64,000 bases of DNA from CAXBGS01 sp963975425 (GTDB lineage: Bacteria > Planctomycetota > Planctomycetia > Pirellulales > Pirellulaceae). Shown in pieces: positions 42,651-50,538 of this stretch. The position numbers were made by a program, and so were the translations under genes. Below the pieces are notes generated by a model. The model saw only the letters and a program-made list of their open reading frames with translations. It did no database searches and was not told where the DNA came from. The stretch is from NCBI GenBank assembly GCA_963975425.1, contig CAXBGS010000007.1:248001-312000 (forward strand), given 5' to 3'. Numbering within the stretch: the stretch's first letter is position 1; every line of letters starts with the position of its first letter.

Positions 42651-43166
42651 TTAGATCTGCCACGTGCAAAGAGATGCACAGCGAGATAGAGAGTCTTCAA
42701 CACCAGAGAACTGTCGCTGGCGTTCTTGCTGCCAAGCGATCATGCGAACCGGAGCCATGTTCGGATCAAGATCGTACGAAACGAACCCTACAAAAACGGC
42801 GTCGCAGACAAAGGCAACATCGCTGGAGGGAACAAAGCTGCACGAGCTTACTGAGTGGCAACCCGGCGAACTACCATCACAAGGACCCGATTCACAACCA
42901 GGACATGAGGGTGCGACGTTCGATTCGCTACCAGTGACTAATTCACCGCCACAAGACCCATCGGTCTCATCACCGTGATCGTGCCCCTGGTGATCATGGC
43001 AACAATCAGTTTCGGGCTGGACACTTGGGTGACCGTCCACATCGCAGGCGTGGTCGCACAAGCCGTGAGCGTGAGAATCACAGCCGGCAGCATGATGCAG
43101 CGAACACCCGAATAACGAGTGCAGCAGCATGGCTACGAGAGTGGTGATTCGACAAACGGCGAGCAC
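42651..43166 (-). CDS. Secreted Cys/His-rich protein (tail family, GC-x-LHH type)
   Basis: No known domain recognised. A GTG start at 43166 (AGGG upstream) gives 171 residues. Signal peptide with lipobox-like LFGC followed by SLHH; then CDSHAHGLCDHACDVDGH, CCHDHQGHDHGDE, CPGCESGPC, CHSVSSCSF. The last 65 residues are Cys-poor until the end, SRCASLCTWQI. The protein at 53780 has the same AGC-x-LHH opening and ends ARCALLQSWQI. It lies between the TolC gene and the adaptor gene of the third RND system, all co-directional, so it is probably a periplasmic metal-binding part of that system. Confidence 0.72.
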   Translation of the reverse strand: MLAVCRITTLVAMLLHSLFGCSLHHAAGCDSHAHGLCDHACDVDGHPSVQPETDCCHDHQGHDHGDETDGSCGGELVTGSESNVAPSCPGCESGPCDGSSPGCHSVSSCSFVPSSDVAFVCDAVFVGFVSYDLDPNMAPVRMIAWQQERQRQFSGVEDSLSRCASLCTWQI

Positions 43167-43303
43167 GGATCAATCCCTGGATTGCGAGTTATGTGAAGTA
43201 TCGGTATTTTTGTCAAAAAGGTCCATAGCAATTGCGGTCGCCCCGGATATTTTCGTTAGATAGCCCAAGTTGAATTGAGCAGATCAAACCAAACCGATCC
43301 CCA

Positions 43304-44869
43304 TCACTGCTGGCTGAACGTCAGGCCGCGAAGACTGTCGTCGCCGCTGTTGTCCACGACGGGGTCCAAAGCACCGGTCAAGACGTAGCCATCGACCCGA
43401 GCACGGGCTTGGCCCAGCAGAGCCTGGGAGGCGATGTATTGTAAATTCGTTTCGAAGTAGGTTCGTTGAGCGATTAGAACTTGGACGTAACTGGTCTCGC
43501 CCGCCTTATATGCGATTTCGGCTAGGTCCAGTCCCTCCTGCGCATTGGGCAGAATGTCGCTTGCATATTGTTCAACCGCCGCCAGGGACGCATCGAAGTC
43601 GCCGGCCGCGGCAGCCAGTCGGGCCTTGATCGCATTCTCGATCCGTTCCACCTCTCGCGACGCGCGAACGTACTCGGCGCGAGCTGCGGAGATGTTTCCT
43701 TGGTTTTTATTGAATACCGGGATTGGGGCGCCGATCTGTAGGTTGATCAATCCGTTGTCAGTTCCATTGTCGTAACCACCACCAAGCGACACATCCAGAT
43801 TTGGAATCGGCTGTACCTCGTGTCGACAGATCAAAGCTCGCGCCCGACTGACGCGTGCCTGGGCCGCTTGATACTCGGGACTCGAAACAACGATGCTTGC
43901 GGCGACAGTGCTCCAGTCCATTACGGCTTCATTCGCAGGCAACTCACCCTGCAAGGAGGCCGGGGGCATTTGCGGGGTACCCGCCAGCGCAGCCAGTTCC
44001 TTCCACGCCGCGTTGAAACGGGCTTCTGCCTGCCGCAGTTGCAGGTCGATTTCATTTTTTAGCACTTTGGCTTGCACGACTTCTAGTTGAGAGCCTTCTT
44101 CGGCCTTCTTCCGAAGTTCGGCGAACTCAAGCCCTTTGTCCGCGACCGACTGAAATTCCTGAATCAGCTGGATGCGGCGTTGGGCTGCCAAGGCATCGTA
44201 AAACTTGATTCGGATGTCTGTCGCGACACGATATTTCTGAGCTTCTAGATGTTGCAATTGAGCACGCAATGCGTGATCTAATACACTACGATTGAGTGCG
44301 AGTTTATTCCCGGTAACGATCGTCTGGGAAATAAAGAACGTATGCTGGTCGGTACCCTGATCGGCGAGCTGATTCGCCTGATAGCCGACGCTCGGATTCG
44401 CCCTCAGGCTGACCTGTGTCCGGTATCCTGCCGCTTTTTGCGTCGTTGCTACAAGTTCGGCGATCGTCGGGTTGTTCTGTAGCGCGATTGACTCGAACTG
44501 ATCTACCGTCATGCCAGCGGATTGCCCGAAATCAACGACGGGGCTGTCCAAGTAAATCGGTTCGGCGTCATCGACCGTTCCAGGTCCGTCAAACGCCATT
44601 GCATCTCGCAACGACTGGGGCGATTCACTTTCGTCGCCACCAAATGCCTCTGTCTCAATCTGGGTGTAGGCAACGGTCTGAACAGGCGAATGTGACAGAT
44701 GTCCGTCTGTTGTCTGGTTTGTTGAAGCGAGATCCGCATTTTGACGCGGATTGGTTGTTGCAACGTGCAGGCCGATTGACTGGCAACCGGTCGTGAAACC
44801 GAGAGCCGCCAGAAGCAACAGACGCCGCGCTCGCTTTGATGCTGTAGAAGTTGGTCGTGCAGTGGTCAC
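43304..44869 (-). CDS. TolC-family outer membrane lipoprotein
   Basis: 521 residues from a GTG start with a strong GGAGGA eight bases upstream. Lipobox ends at Cys29 (FTTGCQS). A linker of about 90 residues precedes two OEP repeats: FESIALQNNPTIAELVATTQ, VSLRANPSVGYQANQL, SQTIVTGNKLALNRS in the first; SPEYQAAQARVSRARALICR and NLQIGAPIPVFNKNQGNIS in the second. Outer-membrane channel for the RND pumps encoded after it. First gene of the minus-strand unit running to the terminator near 36.2 kb. Confidence 0.9.
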   Translation of the reverse strand: MTTARPTSTASKRARRLLLLAALGFTTGCQSIGLHVATTNPRQNADLASTNQTTDGHLSHSPVQTVAYTQIETEAFGGDESESPQSLRDAMAFDGPGTVDDAEPIYLDSPVVDFGQSAGMTVDQFESIALQNNPTIAELVATTQKAAGYRTQVSLRANPSVGYQANQLADQGTDQHTFFISQTIVTGNKLALNRSVLDHALRAQLQHLEAQKYRVATDIRIKFYDALAAQRRIQLIQEFQSVADKGLEFAELRKKAEEGSQLEVVQAKVLKNEIDLQLRQAEARFNAAWKELAALAGTPQMPPASLQGELPANEAVMDWSTVAASIVVSSPEYQAAQARVSRARALICRHEVQPIPNLDVSLGGGYDNGTDNGLINLQIGAPIPVFNKNQGNISAARAEYVRASREVERIENAIKARLAAAAGDFDASLAAVEQYASDILPNAQEGLDLAEIAYKAGETSYVQVLIAQRTYFETNLQYIASQALLGQARARVDGYVLTGALDPVVDNSGDDSLRGLTFSQQ

Positions 44870-45327
44870 CGAATATTCCTCCTTGAAATGAAACGACCAG
44901 CCTGCAATCTCCTTCGGTTCGGAACCTACCGAATTTCTAGCAGAATCGTCTCAATCAGAAGGGGAACAGCGCATCGGCGTTCCAGTGATGACGATTGTGA
45001 GGATGGCAACTGACCGACTCCCTGAGAGGTTCTCGCGAGCGACTTTGGCTCCAGCGTGAAGGCAAGGGCGACACCCGCCGTGACACTTCATGCAAACGCC
45101 CCTGCTGATTGCGAGCCAACGGACGGAACCGGCCAATCGTTTGGTTCTACGTGGATCGTCGACAAGTGAGAACGCTACCTCGACACAAACCTTGACACGG
45201 CCGTCTGCCGTTTTATAGCTCAACAGATAAGTTGGCTGGCATCACCTAAAAACTTGGCTTCGAGAATCGAAGATGCCGATTAATGGTCACAAGTCATACT
45301 CGCAGTAAACCTGTCAGACCTTTTGAA
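44870..45327. promoter_or_regulatory. Divergent intergenic region with a compound dyad
   Basis: The 458 bp gap between the TolC gene (minus) and the Cys-rich gene at 45328 (plus) must hold both promoters. At 44913-44933, TTCGGT...ACCGAA encloses a second palindrome GGTTC-G-GAACC (44917-44927), 43 bp before the TolC start; it may be an operator for an unidentified regulator. Nothing else clear is seen; a minus-strand open frame at 44951-45223 has no good start and is not called. Confidence 0.35.
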
Positions 45328-45819
45328 ATGATGAACAAGTGTCTCAAACGAATCACTCGACCAGCCCTGATGTGGCTGCTCGTGGCGATGTTTGCGATGC
45401 CGACATCGTTGGTCAATATATGCCCATGCACGACGGTCAATGGCGAGAGCCAATGCGGTTGCCACGCGTTGGTCACCGATGGTGCCAAGGCAGGCCAACT
45501 GAGTTGCTGTCACGCAAGTCATACTTCGCTGCCAAGCGAAACCGTTGATGAACGTGGAGGCGGATTCGAGTTACTGGTATGTCGCTGCACTGATGATTGC
45601 CCGTGCCGATGCCAATGTGATCAGCGAAACGATCAAGCAACGATCAGTAGCAATCGAACGGTCCATCGACAATTGATCGAACGAGTAAACGCGGTCCTGG
45701 CCGTATTACCGCGTTCGCTACGGACGCAAAACCGTTTCTCATGCACCGGCGATTTGCCATTGGTCCATATAACGACCGCGCAACAGCGCTGCGTCACTCT
45801 CTCGCGTTTTCTTATTTGA
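45328..45819 (+). CDS. Secreted Cys-rich protein (tail family)
   Basis: No known domain recognised. 163 residues from the ATG pair at 45328/45331. Signal peptide (RITRPALMWLLVAMFAMPTS), then CPCTTVNGESQCGCH, CCHASH, CRCTDDCPCRCQC. A Cys-poor stretch of about 60 residues follows and the end is QRCVTLSRFLI, matching the family tail. It is divergent from the TolC unit at 44869 and precedes the small His-tailed lipoprotein. Candidate periplasmic soft-metal binder. Confidence 0.7.
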   Translation: MMNKCLKRITRPALMWLLVAMFAMPTSLVNICPCTTVNGESQCGCHALVTDGAKAGQLSCCHASHTSLPSETVDERGGGFELLVCRCTDDCPCRCQCDQRNDQATISSNRTVHRQLIERVNAVLAVLPRSLRTQNRFSCTGDLPLVHITTAQQRCVTLSRFLI

Positions 45820-46048
45820 ACGCCAATCACTGAGCATGTTGTCGCGAAAGCCAGCATGGCTTTTGCTTGATGAAGATTCAGTGTTGAACCCACCCCTCTT
45901 GGTTTAGGTTCACTTCCATTTACAGCTTTGAGCAAAGTCCCTGGAGTTTGTGCTGCGCTGCTGTTCCGCGCACTCCGGCGAGATTCGCTTAAGTGCAAGC
46001 CCGTTTCCTGTTTTCTGTTTCCAACCCTTTGAGAAAGGATTCTCGATC

Positions 46049-46168
46049 ATGACCAAGTTACTTTTCAGTTTGATGTTGGTGGCCGCGTTGGCCGTCGTGA
46101 CAACCACAGGATGCGCCACCTCCCCAGGAGGTGGAGGCGGCGGAAGCCACGCCGGACATAGTCACTAA
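46049..46168 (+). CDS. 39-residue lipoprotein with His tail
   Basis: A very short gene: ATG at 46049 preceded by AAAGGA. The product has a lipoprotein signal with lipobox TTGC (Cys22), then ATSP, six Gly and an ending SHAGHSH. After cleavage only 18 residues stay on the lipid anchor. It looks like a minimal His-presenting lipopeptide for metal capture or an entericidin-like small lipoprotein. A strong inverted repeat follows 25 bp on. Confidence 0.65.
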   Translation: MTKLLFSLMLVAALAVVTTTGCATSPGGGGGGSHAGHSH

Positions 46169-46193
46169 CGGTTTGTTCCAATTCGGTTTTCGA

Positions 46194-46261
46194 GTAGTGG
46201 ACGAGGCGACGAGTCCTTGGTGGTTTGCCGCGTCAACGGGACTCGTCGCCTCGTCCACTAC
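46194..46261. repeat. Perfect 23-bp inverted repeat
   Basis: The arm at 46194-46216 (begins GTAGTGGACGAGGCGACGAG) is an exact reverse complement of 46239-46261, loop of 22 bases. No T-run follows. It lies between the mini-lipoprotein and the SulP gene and differs in sequence from the GTAGCGGAA elements. Could be a REP-type element acting on transcript stability. Confidence 0.8.
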
Positions 46262-46409
46262 ACCCGATCCGAATCATTAATCCCCAGTGGACCAGCCGGT
46301 CGTTGGCGGCCAGGACGCCGTGTGCCCCGAAGCAACGGAGTGCTGGCGGCCGGTCGGTCCCTTTTCCACTCAGTCACTCCATCAATTGATGTCCCAGAGA
46401 AAACGTCCC

Positions 46410-47990
46410 ATGCACCAGTCGCTTCAGAAGACTTATTGGTCCTCCTTGATTCAATCACCGAAGCAGGACTTCCTCGCTTCGATTGTTGTCTTCTTGGTCG
46501 CGCTGCCGCTGTGCATGGGAATCGCGATCGCCTCCGGCGTTCCCGTCGCCGCCGGACTAATCACTGGCATCGTCGGCGGTCTCGTCGTCGGCTGGTTTGC
46601 CGGCGCTCCGCTACAGGTCAGCGGACCAGCCGCTGGCTTGACTGTGATCGTCTTCGAGCTGGTGCGAGAGCATGGAATCGCAGCATTGGGTGTGGCCGTC
46701 CTGATCGGAGGCAGTCTTCAACTGGTCGCCGGAATGATGCGGCTAGGACAATGGTTCCGCGCAGTATCCCCCGCCGTTATTTACGGCATGCTTGCGGGCG
46801 TCGGTGTGCTAATCCTCGCCAGCCAATTCCACGTCATGCTGGATGATGCTCCGAAGTCCAATGGTCTATCGAATCTCGTCTCGATTCCGTCGGCCGCCTA
46901 TTCTGCAGTCCTGAATCACGATCAAGCCGCCGCCCTCGGGACGCTCGCCATCGTCATCCTGTTGGCGTGGAACAAACTGGCCAAAGGAAGACTGCGCTTG
47001 GTTCCGGCTCCCCTCGTCGCGATCGTATCAGCGTCAGTCTTTGCGGCATGCTGGCAACCCGACGTTCAATTCGTTCAAATGCCAGTGAGTCTAATGAGCG
47101 AGTTGCATTTCGCCTCGCCACAGGTTTTTCAGACGACTCCGTGGCAGGCGGTTCTGCAGGCAGGTGTGGTCATCGGAATCGTTGCCAGTGCGGAAACGTT
47201 GCTGTGTGCGACAGCCGTTGAAAAGATGAAGCCAGACGTTCGGACCGATTACGACCGCGAGTTGGTCGCACAAGGCGTTGGCAACATGATTTGCGGATTG
47301 CTTGGTTCACTGCCGATGACGGGCGTGATCGTGCGCAGCAGTGCGAACGTCGAGTCCGGCGGACAGTCGCGTTTGTCCGCCATCTTGCACGGCGCGTGGT
47401 TGCTGGCGTTCGTCGTCGTGCTCGCTTCCGTCGTCGAGTTCATTCCGACCGCCGCCTTAGCCGCCATCCTTGTCTACACAGGAATCAAACTCGTCAATCT
47501 CAAAGCCATCAAGCAACTGAAGAATCATGGTTACAGTGAAGTTGGGATCTATCTTGCCACGCTCGGAACGATCGTTGCGACAGACTTGCTAACGGGCGTC
47601 GTGGTGGGGGTGGTGCTGTCCGCGGTCAAACTGCTTTATCGGTTTTCTCACCTTCACACCTTGGTCGTTCGCGGTGAAGGCAATTATTGCTTGCTTCACC
47701 TCAGTGGAGCGGCAACGTTTCTTCGCCTGCCTCAATTGGCGAAAGCTCTCGATCGCTTGCCCGTCGCTAGCGAAGTTCACATCGACCTCACGGATTTGGA
47801 CCATATCGACCACGCATGTTTGGAACTTTTGATGACCTGGACTCAACAGCACGAACGTAGTGGTGGATCACTCATCGTCGATTGGGGATCGCTGCATGCT
47901 GCTATCGACACGACCGCCGAGGCCGAAGAACAGCGGCAATCGACACTCGCCACAACTCAGACAGCCGAGTCACGTCAAGCCGCTGCGTAG
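46410..47990 (+). CDS. SulP-family anion transporter with STAS domain
   Basis: About 526 residues from the ATG at 46410; an in-frame ATG lies at 46389. Membrane part: KQDFLASIVVFLVALPLCMG, AAGLITGIVGGLVVG, GAPLQVSGPAAGLTVIVFEL, SAETLLCATAVEKM, QGVGNMICGLLGSLPMTGVI (the SulP signature around GN...G-P). The C-terminal STAS domain (YCLLHLSGAATFLRLPQLAK, IDLTDLDHIDHACLELLM) is cytoplasmic. A beta carbonic anhydrase lies two genes on, so bicarbonate is a likely substrate (BicA-type), with sulfate as the alternative. Confidence 0.88.
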   Translation: MHQSLQKTYWSSLIQSPKQDFLASIVVFLVALPLCMGIAIASGVPVAAGLITGIVGGLVVGWFAGAPLQVSGPAAGLTVIVFELVREHGIAALGVAVLIGGSLQLVAGMMRLGQWFRAVSPAVIYGMLAGVGVLILASQFHVMLDDAPKSNGLSNLVSIPSAAYSAVLNHDQAAALGTLAIVILLAWNKLAKGRLRLVPAPLVAIVSASVFAACWQPDVQFVQMPVSLMSELHFASPQVFQTTPWQAVLQAGVVIGIVASAETLLCATAVEKMKPDVRTDYDRELVAQGVGNMICGLLGSLPMTGVIVRSSANVESGGQSRLSAILHGAWLLAFVVVLASVVEFIPTAALAAILVYTGIKLVNLKAIKQLKNHGYSEVGIYLATLGTIVATDLLTGVVVGVVLSAVKLLYRFSHLHTLVVRGEGNYCLLHLSGAATFLRLPQLAKALDRLPVASEVHIDLTDLDHIDHACLELLMTWTQQHERSGGSLIVDWGSLHAAIDTTAEAEEQRQSTLATTQTAESRQAAA

Positions 47991-48048
47991 ATATCACAAA
48001 AACCTACTTTCTGTTTGAATGTTACCTCGAAAATGAAATGGATTTCAG

Positions 48049-48333
48049 ATGAGAAGCCAACCCGTTAGACGCTGCGTGCTTCTGGCAGCAGGATTGCTTT
48101 CGATCTCACTGCACGTCGGTTGCGCCGCTTTGCCCTGGCAAGCCAAACCGACACCGACGAACACGGCATACGAAGACTACATCGAGCAATCGGTGGCGAA
48201 CTTTGACTATGAGGCCGCTGCCAACACGCCTTCGCCACCGGTTCGATTATCCGGTTCACCACCGGCCAGTCCCTCAGACCGCGTTGCCGTCGCCTCAAGC
48301 GACGAAAGCTGCACAACTGGTTGCTGTCACTAG
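48049..48333 (+). CDS. Small lipoprotein ending in Cys-Cys-His (CCH family, copy 2)
   Basis: No known domain recognised. 94 residues: lipoprotein signal with lipobox HVGC (Cys25), then AALPWQAKP, a core with YEDYIEQSVANFDYEAA, a Ser/Pro linker and the end ESCTTGCCH. Paralogue of 8777-9052. It is inserted between the SulP transporter and carbonic anhydrase genes on the same strand, 58 bp behind the former. Beta carbonic anhydrase needs zinc, so a role in zinc supply is one idea; general soft-metal binding is the other. Confidence 0.75.
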   Translation: MRSQPVRRCVLLAAGLLSISLHVGCAALPWQAKPTPTNTAYEDYIEQSVANFDYEAAANTPSPPVRLSGSPPASPSDRVAVASSDESCTTGCCH

Positions 48334-48418
48334 CAAGTCGTCGCGTCGCGACTACGAATCTCATCGGAACTCTTGCCACTTTTTCACAAATACAACAGTC
48401 AATTCGGATAGACGAACC

Positions 48419-49093
48419 ATGCAATCTCTCATCAACGGTATCCAACGATTCCAGGACGAAGTCTATTCCTCCAAGCAAGTATTGTTTCAGAGGATTCGGT
48501 CCGGTCAAAGTCCGTCCACTCTCTTCATCACATGCTCTGATTCTCGGATTGACCCAGCTTTGCTCACGCAGACAGAACCAGGTGAGTTGTTTGTACTACG
48601 AAATGCGGGGAACATTGTGCCACCGTTTCGATCGCGACTCAGTGGTGCCGAAGACATGTGCCTCGCGGCGACAATTGAGTATGCTGTCAGCGAGTTGAAA
48701 GTGTCCGACATCATCATTTGCGGACATTCCCACTGCGCTGCAATGACTGGTCTACTTGATCCCCAACAGCTTGCGGACCTACCCGCAGTTCGTCGATGGT
48801 TGGGCTACACCAATGTCGACTACCGACTCGCAGAGCTTGATCGCGACGAAGTGCATGATCCCAACGATCGCCTCGATGCTGTTGTTGAAGAAAATGTTCT
48901 CTGTCAAATGAGCAACCTCATGACACACCCGTGTGTTGCCCGAGCAGTCGCCGCCAACGCATTGAAAGTGTACGGATGGACTTATCGGTTGGAAACCGCT
49001 GAAGTCTTGGCTTGTAAATGGGCTACGTCGGAGTTTGTTCCAATCGCCCAGTTTGTGCCGGATGATCATTGCCGAAAAATGCGTGCAGCATGA
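48419..49093 (+). CDS. Beta-class carbonic anhydrase
   Basis: 224 residues from the ATG at 48419 (MQSLINGIQRFQDEVY). Zinc ligands C39, H103 and C106 and the catalytic D41-R43 dyad are in TCSDSRIDP and CGHSHCAAM; RNAGNIVPP is the usual third motif. Interconverts CO2 and bicarbonate in the cytoplasm. No signal peptide from this start. With the SulP gene it forms a likely bicarbonate uptake/hydration unit. Confidence 0.93.
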   Translation: MQSLINGIQRFQDEVYSSKQVLFQRIRSGQSPSTLFITCSDSRIDPALLTQTEPGELFVLRNAGNIVPPFRSRLSGAEDMCLAATIEYAVSELKVSDIIICGHSHCAAMTGLLDPQQLADLPAVRRWLGYTNVDYRLAELDRDEVHDPNDRLDAVVEENVLCQMSNLMTHPCVARAVAANALKVYGWTYRLETAEVLACKWATSEFVPIAQFVPDDHCRKMRAA

Positions 49094-49226
49094 TCGACGG
49101 AGGGGAAATGGTTGTGATGGCATGTTTGACGGCTAGAATGGGGATTGGTCTTCGCCAAGAGAATCGTCACGGTGGCTGATTGAAATGGCGCGACCTTCAC
49201 AGAATCCCTTTGGTGGAGCCCCAGCC

Positions 49227-50213
49227 ATGAACATTCGATACTTGATCGCCAGCTGCGTGGTCGCAATTGCTGTCCCCGCTTCCGCACAACATCACGGAAG
49301 CCACTCTGGACACGGCTCACACATTGGGCACGGTTCGCACATCGGTCATGGGTCGCACATCGGTCATGGGTCGCACTTGGGGCACGGTGGCATTCACCTC
49401 GGCCACGGTGGGCACTCGAGTCACGGCATTCATTTGGGACACGGGTCGCACTTGGGGCATGGTGTTCACCTTGGGATTGGTCACGGATCACACTTGCATG
49501 GTGGAATCGTCGGCGGCCACATTGATCACCACAACCATATCGTGCAAGACTCGCACGGCCACGTTGTCGGCACTACACATCACGATGTCGTTCACACGGG
49601 TTGGTCGCACGTCGTTCCCACAATCCACGGGCATGGGCATGGACAATACTACGTTCAGGGCGATCAGCATTACTTCGCACCGATCGCTCCTGTTTCATCT
49701 TCGGGAACGTATGTCGCCGCCAAGCCAGCGCTTGTCCCCTATGGCGGCTTCAATCAAACCGACGACTTGTCCGGTCGGCTAGAAACGCTAGCCAACGAAC
49801 TGTTGCTTGATCTCCATTACAACTATCAACACAACCCAGGGTTCGCCGAAACGTATCGCGAAGCCTATCAACTGCTCGACGCTGCGAAGTTCATCCATGC
49901 AGCCGACCACAATAACGACCGCGACGCTATTCGATCGCGCATCAATGGCACCGACCAACTGTTCCATCACATCCAGCAAGATGTACGAGGTTGGTCGCGG
50001 ATACACCAACGCCAAATCGGATCGTTGGGGATTCTCTCAAAAATGGAACTGGTTGAAGCAACCTTGCATCATTTGATGAACGACGTTGGCGTCTCACCGT
50101 CAGGCGGCCCTGACAGTGCCCCGATGGCACCGCCTACTCTTGAGCAAGCTCCACCGCCTCCCGCTGTAGACGCTCAGCTTGGCAACACGCCGCCGCCACC
50201 GACGATCCAGTAG
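49227..50213 (+). CDS. Secreted protein with tandem GSHxGH repeats
   Basis: 328 residues from the ATG at 49227 (GGTGGAG upstream). Signal peptide MNIRYLIASCVVAIAVPASA. Residues about 22-110 are built of G-H-G-S-H-[IL] and GHGGIHLGHG units, encoded by about 18-bp DNA repeats (49318-49400). The C-terminal half (170-290) is a helical domain: GRLETLANELLLDLHYNYQH, EAYQLLDAAKFIHAADHNND, LFHHIQQDVRGWSRIHQRQI. The end is Pro-rich. The helical half resembles domains of other planctomycete exported proteins, which I cannot name. Likely Zn/Cu/Ni binding outside the membrane. Confidence 0.75.
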   Translation: MNIRYLIASCVVAIAVPASAQHHGSHSGHGSHIGHGSHIGHGSHIGHGSHLGHGGIHLGHGGHSSHGIHLGHGSHLGHGVHLGIGHGSHLHGGIVGGHIDHHNHIVQDSHGHVVGTTHHDVVHTGWSHVVPTIHGHGHGQYYVQGDQHYFAPIAPVSSSGTYVAAKPALVPYGGFNQTDDLSGRLETLANELLLDLHYNYQHNPGFAETYREAYQLLDAAKFIHAADHNNDRDAIRSRINGTDQLFHHIQQDVRGWSRIHQRQIGSLGILSKMELVEATLHHLMNDVGVSPSGGPDSAPMAPPTLEQAPPPPAVDAQLGNTPPPPTIQ

Positions 50214-50404
50214 CAGCCGAACAAAACCGGGCCATAGCGCCGCCCGCGGTTATCGCGTCCAGTGGCGCGGACCGTTTCGATGAAATCAAACAACAGATCA
50301 AAGGGACTCTGTTCCACGATTTTGCAATCAGTCACTCCACACTGAAGATGAAACGTCCGAACAGGCTTGCGAAGATATGACGAAGCCGCCGTCATCACAA
50401 ACTC

Positions 50405-50479
50405 GTAGCGGAAGCCGCTAAGGCTTTCGGTGATCCGAACGTGGCGAGGTCAAAACTCTTGGCGTCCTCCGCTATCTAC
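50405..50479. repeat. REP-like palindromic element
   Basis: GTAGCGGAAGCCGCTAAGGC at the left and ACTCTTGGCGTCCTCCGCTA at the right form an imperfect hairpin of the GTAGCGGAA family. It lies in the 325 bp gap 50214-50538 between two genes that face each other; nothing else is seen there. Confidence 0.7.
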
Positions 50480-50538
50480 TGATTGGTGCTGCTGCTGTTG
50501 GCTATGCCGGCAAATTTTGGCCAAGTCCGAACGTCAAC

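Noticed and set aside
44951..45223. 90-codon minus-strand frame containing CMKCHGGCRPC
   Set aside because: The Cys motif is tempting, but the start is a TTG without ribosome site, there is no signal peptide and no relation to the Cys-rich family tail.
49318..49400. Possible CRISPR array
   Set aside because: The units are contiguous coding repeats with no spacers and no cas genes nearby. The heptamer elements also lack spacer structure.
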